NCBI GenBank assembly: GCA_004369085.1
Contig: ML210282.1
Span: forward strand, 1 to 64,000
Length of the DNA: 64,000 bases
Source: Coprinopsis marcescibilis
Taxonomy: Eukaryota > Basidiomycota > Agaricomycetes > Agaricales > Psathyrellaceae
Direction of reading: 5' to 3'
The notes under the pieces are model-generated. The model searched no databases, was not told where the DNA came from, and saw nothing but the letters and a program-made list of their open reading frames with translations. Made by a program: the position numbers and the translations under genes. This document shows positions 45,437-58,083 of the stretch, piece after piece (position 1 is the first letter of the stretch; the number at the start of each line of letters is the position of its first letter).

Positions 45437-46966
45437 ATGTCTGCTCTACCCCCGTCTGCTGCAGCTGGCTCATCTACAGCCGCACAGGCAGCCGCATTCG
45501 CAAACGACGACCGGTATGTTCTTCCATGCCAGCTGAAGTGCGAACCATTGACGTACTCACAGCGCATTCTTTGGCGCTGTTCGATAGTGTATACTTGAAC
45601 CAGGAAACCGATACATGGCGTTTGGAGCAAGAAGATGGCTCAGAACTGGAATATGACTCTGTTAAAGGAACATGGGTCCCAGTGGTACGCCAAACCGCAC
45701 CGTGCTTTTCCTTGACTCAGGCTGATTGATGTATATCACAGTTGGACGAGGATCTAGTCAAACGGCAGCAGGCGGCTTACTCGATAGCGGGAGTAGACGA
45801 AGAGGTTGACCACTTATCCTCTCAACTCAACCCTGGTTCCTTGGACTAACTGGGATTCAGACCCCCGCAGCACCCGTGCTCAAAAGAGAACAGAAGAAAC
45901 GGAAGATGGAAGTCTATACTCGGGCTTCAGAACCTGAACCAGAGCCCTCCGCCAAACGTGGCAAAAACGCTTCCGGGGAACGCAAGTCGAAGAATACCGC
46001 TGTCTACGTTACAGGACTTCCGACAGACACAGACCCTGATGAACTCGCCGAGAGGTTCTCAAAGTTTGGTGTGATCGAGGAAGACGACAGTGGTGAACCA
46101 AAAATCAAGATGTACGCCAGGGAGGACGGAACCTTCAGTGGAGAAGCCTTGATCGTTTACTTTAAAGAAGACTCCGTTTTGCTGGCTGTAAGCCTTCTGG
46201 ATGAGGCTGAGTTACGACTCGGAGACCCGAAAACCGTCATGAAAGTTGCACAAGCCAACTTTGCTCACAAGAGCGAGAACAAGAACGGAGTGTCGCAACC
46301 GAGGAAGGTTGTTAACAAGAAGGCCGTAACAAGGAGAATAGGAAAGATGCAAAAGTAGGCTCCCCTTCATCGTTACTTTCTGATAGAAAGGAAGTGACTG
46401 ACATTTTGTAGGAAGGTATCAGAGTGGGGAATGGATGACGGCTTCGGACCACAGCCTGATCCAGAGGACGATATTCAAGCTCCCAAGAGCAGTAGAATTG
46501 TCGTCCTGAAGCACATGTTTACAGTCGAAGAGTTGAATAAAGACCCATCGCTAATATTGGATCTGAAGGAGGATGTGCGGGAGGAATGCGAGTCTTTGGG
46601 CGATGTCACCAATGTGACCCTGTATGATGTAAGTGCAACCATGTACCTAGGTCGCCCGTTTGCTTATTTCCCCCAGAATGAGCCAGAAGGAGTCATGACC
46701 ATCAAATTTAGGGATCCAGTGAGTGCCCAGGCATGCATAATCGTAAGCTCTAGCTTTCCGTCGATCTTGGTTGCTTCTCACTCATCAAGCCATTCTAGAG
46801 AATGAACGGTCGATATTTCGACGGACGGAGGATAGTCGCGGAGCTTTTCACTGGAAGACAAAGGTTCAAACGGACAGACGCCAGAGACGACTACGGTGAT
46901 GGCGCAGATGCAGAAAAGAAACGGCTGGACGAATTTGCTCAATGGCTGTTGCAAGAAGGGGAGTGA
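45437..46966 (+). CDS. Tat-SF1/Cus2-like splicing factor with two RRMs
   Basis: Nuclear U2 snRNP assembly factor family (human HTATSF1, yeast Cus2). N-terminus MSALPPSAAAGSSTAAQAAA, then VYLNQETDTWRLEQEDGSEL and EYDSVKGTWVPVLDEDLVKR. A basic linker with KREQKKRKMEV and SAKRGKN precedes RRM1 (NTAVYVTGLPTDTDPDELAE, RFSKFGVIEED, SGEALIVYFKEDSVLLAVSL). A second basic linker leads to MDDGFGPQPDPEDD and RRM2 (SSRIVVLKHMFTVEELNK, VREECESLGDVTNVTLYD, EGVMTIKFRDPVSAQACI, RMNGRYFDGRRIVAELF). The R-Y-F in RRM2 fits the U2AF-homology motif that binds SF3b1 ligand peptides. It ends AQWLLQEGE. Six or so introns; length about 370 residues. Confidence 0.9.
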
Positions 46967-47068
46967 GTCCTGTGAAAATCTGTGCATGCCAATTCGATAC
47001 ATATGTCAATGTCCCCCTTTTGAACCCATGAATGCATTAATAATGTAAGATAATGTATGCACTACATA

Positions 47069-50000
47069 CTACCAACAAGAACAAAGCGGTGTCTTTTTAA
47101 CTGTTTCCAACCGCTATATCAAGGAGAAATCAGCGACTGTAGTGCATAAAACGGTTCCACTCACCTCAGCAATCATGGTCCGTGGTCCACTTTCCTCTGG
47201 TGAAATCCATTCCAATCCGGCTGATGCTATTGTTCCAATATCTCGGCTGAATGGGTATCCACCTTCTACATGTGACGTTGACTTCGACATTGCCGCAAGG
47301 TCTTCTTCGTCGAATGAACTCCTCTGCGACGACTCAGCTTCTGGAACCGTAGCTAACGGACTTCCAGGGGGTGAATACGGCATGGCAGCACTGGCTGATC
47401 CAGTCCGGTTATGCGAGATGGGTATAGGCCTAGAAGGAAGTGGCGCAGACGAAACGCCCATGTCAACCTCCTCATCGGAAACACCCAGGCGTTGAAGACT
47501 AGCTTCAACAGCGTCCAGCCTCTCAAGGTGCTCAAGGACTGTAACACCAGTCGTTCCAGGGTGTATCCGCTGAAACTTGGCTGCAAATGGAACCGGTCTT
47601 GGAGCACCTGAAGCATCTGTTGAGGTCCGCCGCATTGGCGGAGGGAATTCCGCGTAACTTTGACTCCGTGCCCGACGAGGAAGAGGAACGCTGCTGATGG
47701 ACTTGGGTGATGGTGGTGCATCACCGTCGTTGGTGGATGGTTCTAACTCCGTCACTTCGACCTCTTCGTCCCACACTAACACCTTGATACGACGCGTTAA
47801 CTCAAGCGGACCTGTGAGAATATTAAGTGCTGGTTCGTCAACTCAATCACGCGATTCCCATACCTTCGTCCTGTGAAGTTGTCAGTCATGGTATACACAC
47901 AAAGGGTCAGGATTTCAACTCACATCGTGTTTCAGCGACTGTACAATGTTCCAAGCTTGCCCTAAAACATTGTGTTAGATACACAGTGGGACGCTCACAA
48001 GCATTCGCACCTTTGATCACAGCCAATTGTCTCTGTCATTAACCATTCAGTCGTCAGGCGTCACGACTAGTACAGTGAAAAAGAAGGCTCACAGCAAACA
48101 TCTTGGGATGGAAATCTGGATCGACCGCAAAAAGTTTCTCTAATTGGTATGTCGTTTCTTCCCACCACGTCTTTGACGTTAGAAGAGGTAGAAAATGATT
48201 TCGAGTCTTCTCGCTGAACGGCCGGCCGATGATACTAACGGGAAGGAAAAGCCAGCCATAAGTATATGACCGCCAGCCTTGCGGATGTTCATGTGGAAAG
48301 GAGAGAGAATTGTCGATGGCCGCAATATGGACATGTGGTTTCCGTCTGAAGTCAGTTTGATGCGTGGTCGTCCTCGATAATGAAGGCATTGACGAGCTTA
48401 TTGGCTGAGCAGACGTTGAGGCACTGTGATTAGGACTTCCGGAAGAATCTGAGCGGCGCAGCTCGCTCATTGCAGGCATTTCAACCCGCACGGAGCGAGT
48501 TGGAGCTACATCCACCAAAGTATGATCCCCTTCACAGTATTTGATCATGTAGTTATCGGCTCCTCGATCAGTGTTCAGCATGAGGTAATCTGTGCAAACG
48601 AGAGGTCAGTGAATACGTTCGAAGCTATCATTAACGGTGCGTGGTACCCAAGATAACGAGCCTGCACGATGTCGGTCAGCCGTGGATTTAGTTTTATGCG
48701 GTTGCGGTAGACTAGACTCACTTCTCGAGCTCTTCCCTGAAACTCTGCTGGAGACCCTGACTCCAATAGAATGGGCGCTGTGCTTCAGATCCCTCCGTTG
48801 CGTCGTACAGCGCGTGGTCTTCTTCGTAGTCAATCTCGTCATACACGTCTTCCGGAGCACCCGTCCTTCCGCAGAGGATGTTCAGAGCACCCAGGAATCG
48901 TTTCGAGAAGCTTCCATGACGATGAGTCGCGTCGTCAAACGTGTCCGAAATAGCGCGACCAGGCCAAGGGTGCTTCCTCAGGAATTCAGACGCATCTAAT
49001 GGAGGTATTGGTTTCCTCTTGGTGTCGAAACAGGCTCACGCTCACCCTGGTATCCCTGAAGGAAGAATTGCATACTCCCGATTTTGTTTGGAAGTGGTTT
49101 CCCTTTCTTTGCCGCTGTTCTGTCAATCCAATCATAAAAGAAGGCCTGTATAATGCGTGAGACAGCCCCTCATGATGGTGTTTAAACGAACACCTACTTG
49201 ACTTGAGAGAGAAACGAGTTTTGTCGGCGGTACGATGTGGAGGTCTAACCTGTCATCCAATAAAGACGCCGCTGCTTCAGAGATGTAGCTGAAACGCAAC
49301 GAAAGTTAACCAAAGGTAACTCTAGCCGGTACCGACAGTGATCATACCTTAAGTTAGGGATAAGACACGCTCTTCCAAAGGGAATGATCCATCGGAACTG
49401 CCGATGGAGCCATTTGGTAGTCTACGATAGTTGAGACAATTGCAGAAATTAAGGGCGCGGAACGACGGACCTTGGGGTTTAACCTCCCGTACGGCTCCTC
49501 GTCCTTGGGTTTGAAGACACTGCGACATAACAATGAGATCCGCAACTGCGCAGCGGGCTTGAACATCATGACTCACGCAACAGTTTGCACTCGTCCTTGT
49601 ACTTTAGCTCTGGCAAAGTACGACCCAGAGGAGCCTTTGGTAATCATCTTGGGGTGTATGCCTTCCAGAATCGCAGACTTTATCGATTCAACGATACTGA
49701 AGGAGACTCAACAACTGGGGAGCAAAGAGGCGCGGTATGACGTACATGTTAAAGTCGTCGTCGGTCATGGGCGGTTTGTGATCTAATGTCTTGACCTAGA
49801 GCCGCTTCAGTGAGGTAACATACAGATAGTATGATTTGTGCATACCGGTCCATGTGTCGGGACTGGTGGAATCGTAGGTTCAAACACACTTCTCCAAATC
49901 TGCTTGCGGTTGTGCTCAGGGACCTTCTTTTTCCGTTTGACTTTCTGTGCAATCGACTCTGTCCATCTGTCCCCACATGTGTTATTCGCAGCATATGCGC

Positions 50001-50180
50001 TGTAGAGTGTATTGCTTGCCTCTTAAATGCGTTGTCCAACTTTGTTAGGTCGATGCTCGCTCCCCGACGATGACCTCCACGTGAAACGGAGGGGCCTGCT
50101 TCATTTGTGTTGCGTTCAAGATCGTTTTCCTCGTCATCCAGCAGCGCCTGATATTCCGAGTGTTCACGACGCGCGGACAT
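47069..50180 (-). CDS. Type II phosphatidylinositol 4-kinase (Lsb6 family)
   Basis: Lipid kinase making PI4P on endosomal and vacuolar membranes. Start MSARREHSEYQALLDDEEND at 50180. Catalytic motifs: ITKGSSGSYFARAKVQGR (nucleotide loop), VCVFKPKDEEPYGRLNPK (Lys), KWLHRQFRWIIPFGRACLIP, NLSYISEAAASLLDDRLDLH, IVPPTKLVSLSSQAFFYDWI, LPNKIGSMQFFLQGYQDASE, LVILDYLMLNTDRGADNYMI (catalytic Asp) and HVHIAAIDNSLSFPHEHPQG. An insert of about 55 Ser-rich residues separates the catalytic loop from the AIDN motif, and a Ser/Pro-rich 150-residue stretch precedes the C-terminus. The last exon after tatag gives RLETVKKTPLCSCW, the Cys/Trp-containing tail typical of fungal Lsb6. Numerous introns. Confidence 0.9.
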
Positions 50181-50473
50181 TGGGAGCTGAGGGAGTTGGA
50201 CGGGGCCGACTTCGTTGTGTTAGAGCAGGTTGCACTGCAGTGGACGCAGGCATCAAGACACTTACACGTCCCGTCGGTTACCAGCAGTGGCTGTGTAATT
50301 GATCATTAATCATTATTTGCCAGATGAGGGACACATGGCTAAGTAGACAGGGGTATTACGGTCTACAATTCGATTTATTGGTTCAAGTAATGTTTGGACG
50401 TGAGTGCATAGTGGATAATGGGAGTTTCAGGCACTAGTAGTAGTTGCGCCACAGTTTGAGTGCCAAGAGACAA

Positions 50474-51940
50474 CTATGCGAAGTGTGTTGCATGATAGCT
50501 GGCTGTTCTCTGTCCATTGGATTCCTTAACATGCCGAGGATCCACTACGTCCGGCGTCGACTCGGGAAATATAGAGGTATCCCAAGTGTGCATGAACGTC
50601 GGGACGAAAGCAACAACCCAGAGTATCGCCACAAAACCTAGTGAAAGTGAGTATATATTCCAATTTGACGACACCAGATAGTTAAAACGCACCAGTCCAA
50701 ACAACACCGAGATAGTTAAAGAACGGACTTTCAAGTGCAGTTCCCAACCGTACGATGCAAAGAGCATAGACTCCATTAGGAAACACCGCACCCCAGTAGG
50801 TAAGTGTGAATGGTACTTTGTGACGGCGGCGAACGACGACTATTGTGAATATCGAAATCAGGATCCAACACGCCCCCATGGCCCAGAAAATGAAAGCCGC
50901 GGCAACACATATTGCGTATAGGAATTCTCCAGAAAGTGAAATTCTTGGAAACTCGTTTCCAGTCCGCGTTTCCGGAAAAATATCCGCAAGCGTCAGACCG
51001 TTGACCAGTAGGGATAGCCCTCCCGTCCCCAATGGACTGGTGATGATGAATCCGGAAACGACGATTTGCGGGGCTGGGGGCCCGTGGACGATGAGTCTGG
51101 TGAGAAAGAGTGTGATGATCATAAGCGTGAGGCTCATCCCGACGCAAAGCGAGGCGAGGGCAAAGACAGTTGTAATGGTGGCCAGGGTGACTTTCGAGTT
51201 GGCCATGAGTGCTCGTGACATGTTGCCGCCTGTCGACGATGCGACTATCAAGGGTATGATTGGTAGAACCCAAAGGGATGTGGTTTCACGAATCATATGG
51301 TCCCGGGTATACATCCTGGGCAAGTAATTGTTAGAGTAGAGGCTCATTCGAAGGAAAGGGATGACCTACATGACATAGATCATTCCGAATGCAGTGGTAT
51401 ATGAGAGAAGCAGGTCTACCCACCAGAAAGCCCAGAGGGTATACATAAACCCCTTCCCCGCAAAGTTGTAGGTTTGGTTTAAAACCAACGCCGCATCAAT
51501 CAATGTTGCAGTTCCTATTGGGAATGCGCCTGAAAAAAGGCTTTCCGTGGTATTGACGAGCATCTTTTTCCAGAGCTGAACGCCGACCTGATTCCGTGCG
51601 CAGGAAACATCACTATGTGTGTCACTCACAAATGGAAGCATCCAAAACCTTGCAACGGTGATCGCCAGGAATAGCAGATACAGCACCAGGTTGAGCAGGA
51701 AAAAGACGATGCAGATGACTTCGAGGACCGTCCCGCCTCTCCCAAAATGAAAGGAAGCAGCGAGGAGAGACATCGTCCCTGTCCCCATGTTGATGGTGAA
51801 CCATGCTGGGGTGAAGGACCTTCAAAGATAATGTCAAAAGTCTATTAATTTGCTACTAAAATTACCGTATTATACCGTATGCAGTGCCGCAGAGTTTTTC
51901 GTGGAAGTTTGGGAGTTGAAGAAGCCATGGGTGAAGCCAT
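50474..51940 (-). CDS. TDT/SLAC1-family transporter (Ssu1/Mae1-like), copy 1
   Basis: Ten-helix plasma membrane channel/transporter of the tellurite-resistance/dicarboxylate family; fungal members export sulfite (Ssu1) or move malate (Mae1). Start MASPMASSTPKLPRKTLRHC at 51940, joined by an intron to IRSFTPAWFTINMGTGTMSL, the hallmark N-terminal helix of Ssu1. Later segments: VLEVICIVFFLLNLVLYLLF, FPIGTATLIDAALVLNQTYN, LWAFWWVDLLLSYTTAFGMI, TSLWVLPIIPLIVASSTGGN, LTLMIITLFLTRLIVHGPP, LGTGGLSLLVNGLTLADIFP, FWAMGACWILISIFTIVVVR, FTLTYWGAVFPNGVYALCIV and a cytosolic tail ending YHATHFA. About 430 residues. Substrate cannot be told from the sequence alone. Confidence 0.85.
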
Positions 51941-52048
51941 GGAGACCCCTTTCTTGCTGGCCTTCCTCAGCCTGGTAGTTGATTATGAAATGATGTCATC
52001 TAGGTGTCTCTAGCGTCCAGCGGGGCCAATGTGAATGCTTGGCCGGAA

Positions 52049-53548
52049 CTAAAGCGAATCGCTGGCGAGTTCGCCTGGAACTGTGTTTTCGGAAGCCGAT
52101 GAACTGCTATTATGTTCCGTGTGGTGACGATGCAACTTTTCGGACATTGACGTAAAATAAGTCTCGTCCGACATGCGCTTTAGCTCGACAAGGGAGCGAG
52201 TAGCGATGGATATCCACACGCATATCACAATAACGGCATAGGTCGCGCCGAAAACTTTGAAGCCAGTCGAGTCGAATGCTTCCCCCAAGGAGATGGTCAA
52301 ATTGGCGTATACGGCCTAAGATGGATGAGTTAGGAAACGTAAACCGAGGCATAAATCGACTCACGTTTGGGAAGACCAATCCCCAGAAAGACATTCTGAA
52401 CCCGGGAGGGGATTTCGGTAACGTCGAGTACAACGCAAGGATCGCATAGAGCAACCACATCGTGGCCAGCGACCAGAGCATAAACGCGGCCGCAATACAT
52501 ATGCCGTAGAAAAATTCCGCCATTAACGGTTGCGAAAGAAGATATGATGCTCCGGCGTGCTCGTAGGGTATTAGCGTCCTAAGGTTTCGAGCTATGAGGT
52601 ACATTGCGAAGCCCGACTGTCCTGTTGGGCCTAGCGGGAGGAAGACTGAGAGCACAGACGCCCCCGGAGGAAGGCCATGAATGATCAACCTGGCGAGGTA
52701 AATGGGCATGATCATGAACGCCAGCGTTAGGCCGACGGTGACGATGACGGCAGAAAAGCTGACGGTGATGAGAGCATCTCGGGGAGAAAACGCTTGAAGC
52801 GCTAATGCCACCACTCCTCCGGACGACGCTGTGACGATCAGAGTGACGACCGGCAAAAGCCACATGGCGGTCATGTTGCTGAAGGTGTGATTCTGCTGGA
52901 CAATCCTTTAAGCGACTGTTAGTGAACGTTTCGTAACTGTATATTATGAACCTTACATTATGTGTACTCCCACCCAACAGCAAGCGATTGAAATTGCAAC
53001 AATGACCCACCACAGGCTCCAGATGGCATAGAGAAATCGTCGTCCACCGAAGCCGAAATATCCAAAGATGACTTCCACTGCGATATTAACGAGTGTAGTA
53101 AGTCCCATAGGGAAACATCCCAAGTAGAGACTCGTTACTGGATTGTGGGTCAAGGCAACCCATCTGTCGGGGTAGACGGAGTATTTCGCAATGGAGAAGC
53201 CGAAGAATATGAGGAATAGGGATAGGTTGAGGAAGAAGAATGTAAGGCTAGCAACTTTCATTCCAAAAGTATTGCCGCCATAAGGAAAGACATGTAGCAG
53301 GTTGCTAACGGCTCCGGTGCCTATAAACAAGCTTAAGTCGACAGCGTTGAAAACAGAACATGCAGCGCACCCATTATCGCAGCGTATAGAACAGGATTCG
53401 CTCTCCTAATAAAATTATTTAGCCTGCGACTTCCTGGAATAAAAGGAAATCAAACCAACCTTGTTAGGAGATCGCTGACCCTGGCGACTCTTCGAATACA
53501 TGTTCGAAAGAGTCGACAGGTGGTAGAATATTTCGTGGTAGGTGTCAT
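52049..53548 (-). CDS. TDT/SLAC1-family transporter (Ssu1/Mae1-like), copy 2
   Basis: Tandem paralog of the gene at 50474, 108 bases upstream of it in the same orientation. Start taken at MTPTTKYSTTCRLFRTCIRR (53548); a longer in-frame Met exists at 53665. Two small splices give RRANPVLYAAIMGTGAVSNL, so the usual aromatic PAWF of the first helix is replaced by NPVLY. Segments: VASLTFFFLNLSLFLIFFGF, LYLGCFPMGLTTLVNIAVEV, LYAIWSLWWVIVAISIACCW, MTAMWLLPVVTLIVTASSGG, FMIMPIYLARLIIHGLPPGA, FLPLGPTGQSGFAMYLIARN, MLWSLATMWLLYAILALYST, RMSFWGLVFPN and, across an intron, a final helix IVICVWISIATRSLVELKRM. The Ser/His-rich tail ends ELASDSL. Divergence between the copies is high, so the duplication is old. 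Confidence 0.85.
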
Positions 53549-54022
53549 GAGAAATCCTTCTGTCGATAGGTGTGCATTGTAGATCTCCTGCTGTGATTTT
53601 GGAATACAGGCCAGCTCTAGGTTAGCAGTGTTCTCCAAGCCTTTAAGAAGCACGCAACAAGCCAAGGCAATGACGGACGGTCAGAACGAGTCAAGCTTAA
53701 AAAGATCACGGTCTATTATTAGATGGAATATGTCAGCAGGTCATGCTGATGGGCGCCAAGGATAGCCAAGTCAAGCTTGTTCGCCTGGTCTCCTCTACTG
53801 GCCTGCTATACCTCGGTGCTTGGTTGTGACAGTCCTGCTAATACAAGCAGGGGACCTATTGCTTTCAGAACTCATTTAGCTATGACCTGTTCTTGAATTT
53901 CTAGAAATACCCTGGCAGACCGCAGATTTCGTTAATTACTGTGCCTTGAGAACAAAGTAAACCGTGAGTTCTAATGGTTGACGATCCCTGTACGTCGAGA
54001 GTGCTCATGCATCATGTAGAAA
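53549..54022. promoter_or_regulatory. Divergent upstream region of TDT copy 2 and the 54023 gene
   Basis: 474 bases between divergent start codons (355 if the longer TDT start is used). No gene seen. Confidence 0.4.
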
Positions 54023-55609
54023 ATGGGATTCTGGACCTATTTTTCTTCTTCTTCAACCAGCGAAACCGTCACCAAGACAGACACCGGAGAAATAATAGTC
54101 TCGACCTCCACGAAACGGATCTCTGAAATCCAAGCTTCCTCCAATGACGTGGTTATAGTCACCAACGAGTCCCACTTAAATTCGTCAGAAAAGACCGCCG
54201 TCGCTGTACAAACGCCTGGCAAGCCACCTCAGTCTAATCCAAAGCGGGTCTCGTTCCGTCAAGCATTCTCGTTCCCGCGGACACCAACGAGCGCAACAGA
54301 TGCTTCGAATCAGCGCATGCCTCGGATTTCCAGGTCGGATAAGCGTGCCCAGAAGAATGCTTTGCGGCTAAAGAGCCTTATCACTGGAGAGAACCCACCG
54401 TTAGCGCCCAAGGTCACACCAGTGGTTGCTAAAGCCCACATGGATAAGCTGAAAACCCAGCTTGCTCAACCCAAATCAGCGAACAAGCTCATTGCAGAGT
54501 TAAGACGGCTTCCCGGTGGTGATGGCTCAAACCCTATCGACTCTGGTGACGGCGTACGCGATGGACCTATCCATGCCGTTTGCCTTGCACATACAGATGC
54601 TGAAGAGGACACACTTCATTTCGCCAAGCTCTCGACACCTGCTTCAGCCATCGGGGTGCAGTCGCTATCCGCTTCAGAGCAGATAAATGCAATCATTAAC
54701 GAAATCAATATCATCGATCTAATTCAGGCTCCTGACCTTGGACTTGGACAACCGGGGGATGGAAAGGGTCTGCTAGCAGGGGCCGTACCTACCGCAGAGA
54801 CAGTAATGAACGGCGCAAAGCAAATAACACCCCACCTTATGACACTGGGCTATACTGCTGGTCGCTACCTTGTTCCCGATCATAGTGGTACGGTTGCTTC
54901 GCCTGGACATTGACTGTTGCTCACCCTAAAACTTTCTCAAGGGATTCACCCACCAACTGACCGATTCTCCGTATTGACTTGTAAGAGTCACAGTCTCGGC
55001 ACTTCCGTGAAAATTCTGACCTGTGTGGCTAGATTGGTGGGGTCTCGAGGTTCTCATGCCTCCACCTACAATTGAGTATCTTGCGGTGCGCTTGATTGTT
55101 GACGCATTAAGAAAAGGGGCTTACATTTCTCCTAGGGTGTGCAATCGGTCTCTGGGTCCGTTGTAAACTTCCTTTCCGCTCTCGCACTCGTCAACAATGG
55201 TGTGAGGGAGATCTTACCGTTTGTGCGGTACATTGCGCAATTCGTTGAATTCGAGTTCAGTACGATAAAGAGACAAGATCAGGGAAAGGGTGTTGTCTGT
55301 GCAGCAACATGGTGTGTGACTATAATCAAGTAGCAAAAGCGTAGCGCTCACAATTGGTACATTATAGGCTCATGCCTGCCGCCTTGGTAATTGCCTTCCC
55401 GAAGAACATACAACATGACGGACTGAATTTAATCACAGGTTCCCCGCCCCTGGGATTTCCCCGACCCACCTTCCGAGGATGGGGTTTTCCCCGCCCCCAC
55501 ATCGACGACTAAAGAAGCTAACGAAACCAAAGGAAACACTATACCCGTTACAGTCCCGGCAATCTCTTTTCTTGACATTGTTACGCCCCCTGTTGTTCAA
55601 CAAGCTTGA
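54023..55609 (+). CDS. Conserved unknown protein, probably fungus-specific
   Basis: Not a recognised enzyme. Exon 1 begins MGFWTYFSSSSTSETVTKTD and runs to DHSG with a basic region (RSDKRAQKNALRLKSLI), AKAHMDKLKTQLAQPKSANK, LIAELRRLPGGDGSNP and MNGAKQITPHLMTLGYTAGR. Short introns then join IHPPTDRFSVLTYWWGLEVL, MPPPTIEYLA, GVQSVSGSVVNFLSALALVN, NGVREILPFVRYIAQFVEFE, FSTIKRQDQGKGVVCAATWL and MPAALVPRPWDFPDPPSEDG. Each splice junction preserves frame, which supports the model. It ends DIVTPPVVQQA. The hydrophobic SVVNFLSALALVNNGV helix may be an amphipathic membrane helix. Because exon 1 alone ends in a stop (54913), a naive call would miss half the protein. Function unknown. Confidence 0.75.
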
Positions 55610-55905
55610 ACAGCATTTCTATACCCAGCTACTGCTTAACGACCATTATGACGATACGACTAGGGATATTGCTTACCCCGTTACCCCATGTACATCAGTG
55701 AACATCACTATATCATTATGGACTGTACATATGAAATCCGTTTATCTTCCCCAAGGACGGAGCTTGTGGAGTACACGTGACCGCGTATGTGGACTCGGTC
55801 GGAGGCAGGTGAAATCGACCCGTCTCTTCCTATCCTTGGGGTTGCTCATAAATCCTGGGTAAAACAAAGCAAGATATTCTGCATCTCTGTCTATAGCCCT
55901 TGACG

Positions 55906-57904
55906 ATGTTGTCCAGGGTCATCCGAAGCAACACTTCTCTTGCTCCTCGTCGTCTCGCACAACCAGCAGCTTCATTGCGCTCGTTCAGTGTCAGGTCAGC
56001 AGAACGTCCAGGCTCCGTCCCGGCACCCCGGTTATCGATTGCTGCTCAAGCTCCTCGTATCTCTGCTCGAACCATGTCTGTCCACCACGGAGAATCCGCC
56101 GTTCGACCTGAAGCCGACAAGGTCTTGCAGGACATCGCGGACTATGTCCACGACTACAAGGTCGACTCGGAGCTCGCCTTCGAGACTGCCAGACTCTGCT
56201 TGATCGACACCATTGGTTGCGGTCTCGAGGCTCTGCACTTTCCAGAGTGCACCAAGGTTCTCGGCCCCGTCGTCGAGGGTACAATTGTGCCAAACGGTAT
56301 GTGTATCGCGATCCACCTCATCGCAATGTGGTTCTGACTCCGTGTGTGTAGGTACCCGGGTACCCGGCACCAACTACATCCTCGACCCAGTCCGTGGTGC
56401 ATTCAACATTGGAACCATTATCCGATGGCTCGACTTCAACGACTGCTGGCTCGCCGCAGAATGTGAGTAACTCACAAGCGGTGCCAGCGAGGAACAGCCT
56501 AACCATAGGTCTCTCGATAGGGGGTCATCCTTCCGACAACCTTGGCGCCATCCTTGCCGTTGCGGACCACCTCGCGCGTCAAGGACAGCCCTTGACCGTC
56601 CGGGACATCTTGGAGGCCATGATCAAGGCCCACGAAATCCAAGGTGGCCTCGCTCTGCTCAACTCGTTCAACCGGGTCGGTCTGGATCACGTCGTCCTCG
56701 TCAAGGTCGCATCGACCGCCGTCGTCTCCAAGCTTCTCGGGCTTTCACGGGAACAGACCATCGATGCCATCTCCCAAGCCTGGGTTGATGGTCAATCCCT
56801 CCGAACATACCGACATGCGCCCAACACCGGCGCCCGAAAGTCTTGGGCTGCCGGTGATGCTTGCTCGCGTGCAGTCAACCTTGCCCTCCTCGTCAAGAAT
56901 GGCGAGAAAGGTCTCCCCTCCGTCCTCACCGCCAAGACTTGGGGCTTCTACGATGTCCTCTTCAAGGTTAGACTTCGTACACATCGATATTTTTGGTCCA
57001 TATATTAACCCTCTTGTGCAGGGCAAGCCCTTCGAGTTCCAACGCCCCTATGGCTCGTACATCATGGAGAACGTCTTGTTCAAGATCTCCTTCCCCGCAG
57101 AGTTCCACGCTCAAACCGCCGTCGAGGCCGCACACGTCCTCCACAACAAGCTCAAGGAGTTGGGCAAGACCTCGAACGACATCAAGAGCGTCCGCATCCG
57201 CACCCAGGAGGCCGCCGTCCGAATCATCGACAAGCAAGGTCCTCTTGACAACTTTGCTGACAGAGAGTACGTTTCCAACTTTATAGCCGCTGCAGGTTGC
57301 TTACATGCGAATGTTATTTAGTCACGCTATCAGCTACATGGTCGCATATCCCTTGATTTTCGGAGAGCTCACCTCTCAGAGCTAGTACGTTACGCACACA
57401 GCGGCCGTATATATGGTACTGACCAAGGCTCCTAGCACCGACGCCTCGGCTGCTGATCCTCGCATCGACGAACTCCGATCCAAGATCTACTGCGTCGAGG
57501 AGAGCAAGTTCAGCGTTGACTACCACGACCCTGAGAAGCGCTCCATCGGAAATGCTTTGTTGGTCGAGTTGAACGACGGCACCGTTCTCGATGAGGTCGA
57601 GATCGAGTACCCTGTTGGCCACAAGCGTCGTCGCGCTGAGGGTACCCCCTTACTGATGAACAAGTTTGTCAAGTACGTGTATCCTTCTCCAGCTCTCGGA
57701 ACACTACTCATGTCCCACCTTTTCATAGCCACATCGCACCCCACTTCGATGCGGCCCACCAAAAGAAGTAAGTAAACTCGCTCAATTCAATAACACACAC
57801 GTTCTGATCAGTTCCGTTACAGGATCCTCGACACTGTCACCAACGCCGAGGAATTCTCCAAGCTTCCCGTCGACAAGTTCACTGACCTCTTTGTCAAGGC
57901 TTAA
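55906..57904 (+). CDS. 2-methylcitrate dehydratase (PrpD/MmgE family), mitochondrial
   Basis: Dehydrates 2-methylcitrate in the methylcitrate cycle that clears propionyl-CoA. Start [20 protein letters not shown]; the Arg/Ser-rich N-terminus of about 55 residues is a mitochondrial targeting sequence. PrpD motifs: [57 protein letters not shown] then [16 protein letters not shown] over an intron (the conserved WGHPSDN signature), [120 protein letters not shown] and FTDLFVKA at the end. Six or seven introns. Codon choice here is more C-rich than in neighbours, as expected for a highly expressed gene. Length about 550 residues, normal. Confidence 0.95.
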
Positions 57905-58083
57905 TATATACGTCCTTGCACCAGCATGTCACTATAACAACATCGAAAACACCTATAATACACACTTGAACAAACAAACCAATTCTAAATCAGAGAGGGG
58001 ACCACAAGGTCATTCGAAGTTGACCGGTTAGAAGGGTATCGCTATACTGTTCCTGTGGGTTCGTGCGAGTCGTAACCAATCCT

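Noticed and set aside
55479..55862. 127-codon plus-strand gene before the methylcitrate dehydratase gene
   Set aside because: Its first part overlaps the last exon of the 54023 gene in another frame and the rest has no motif.
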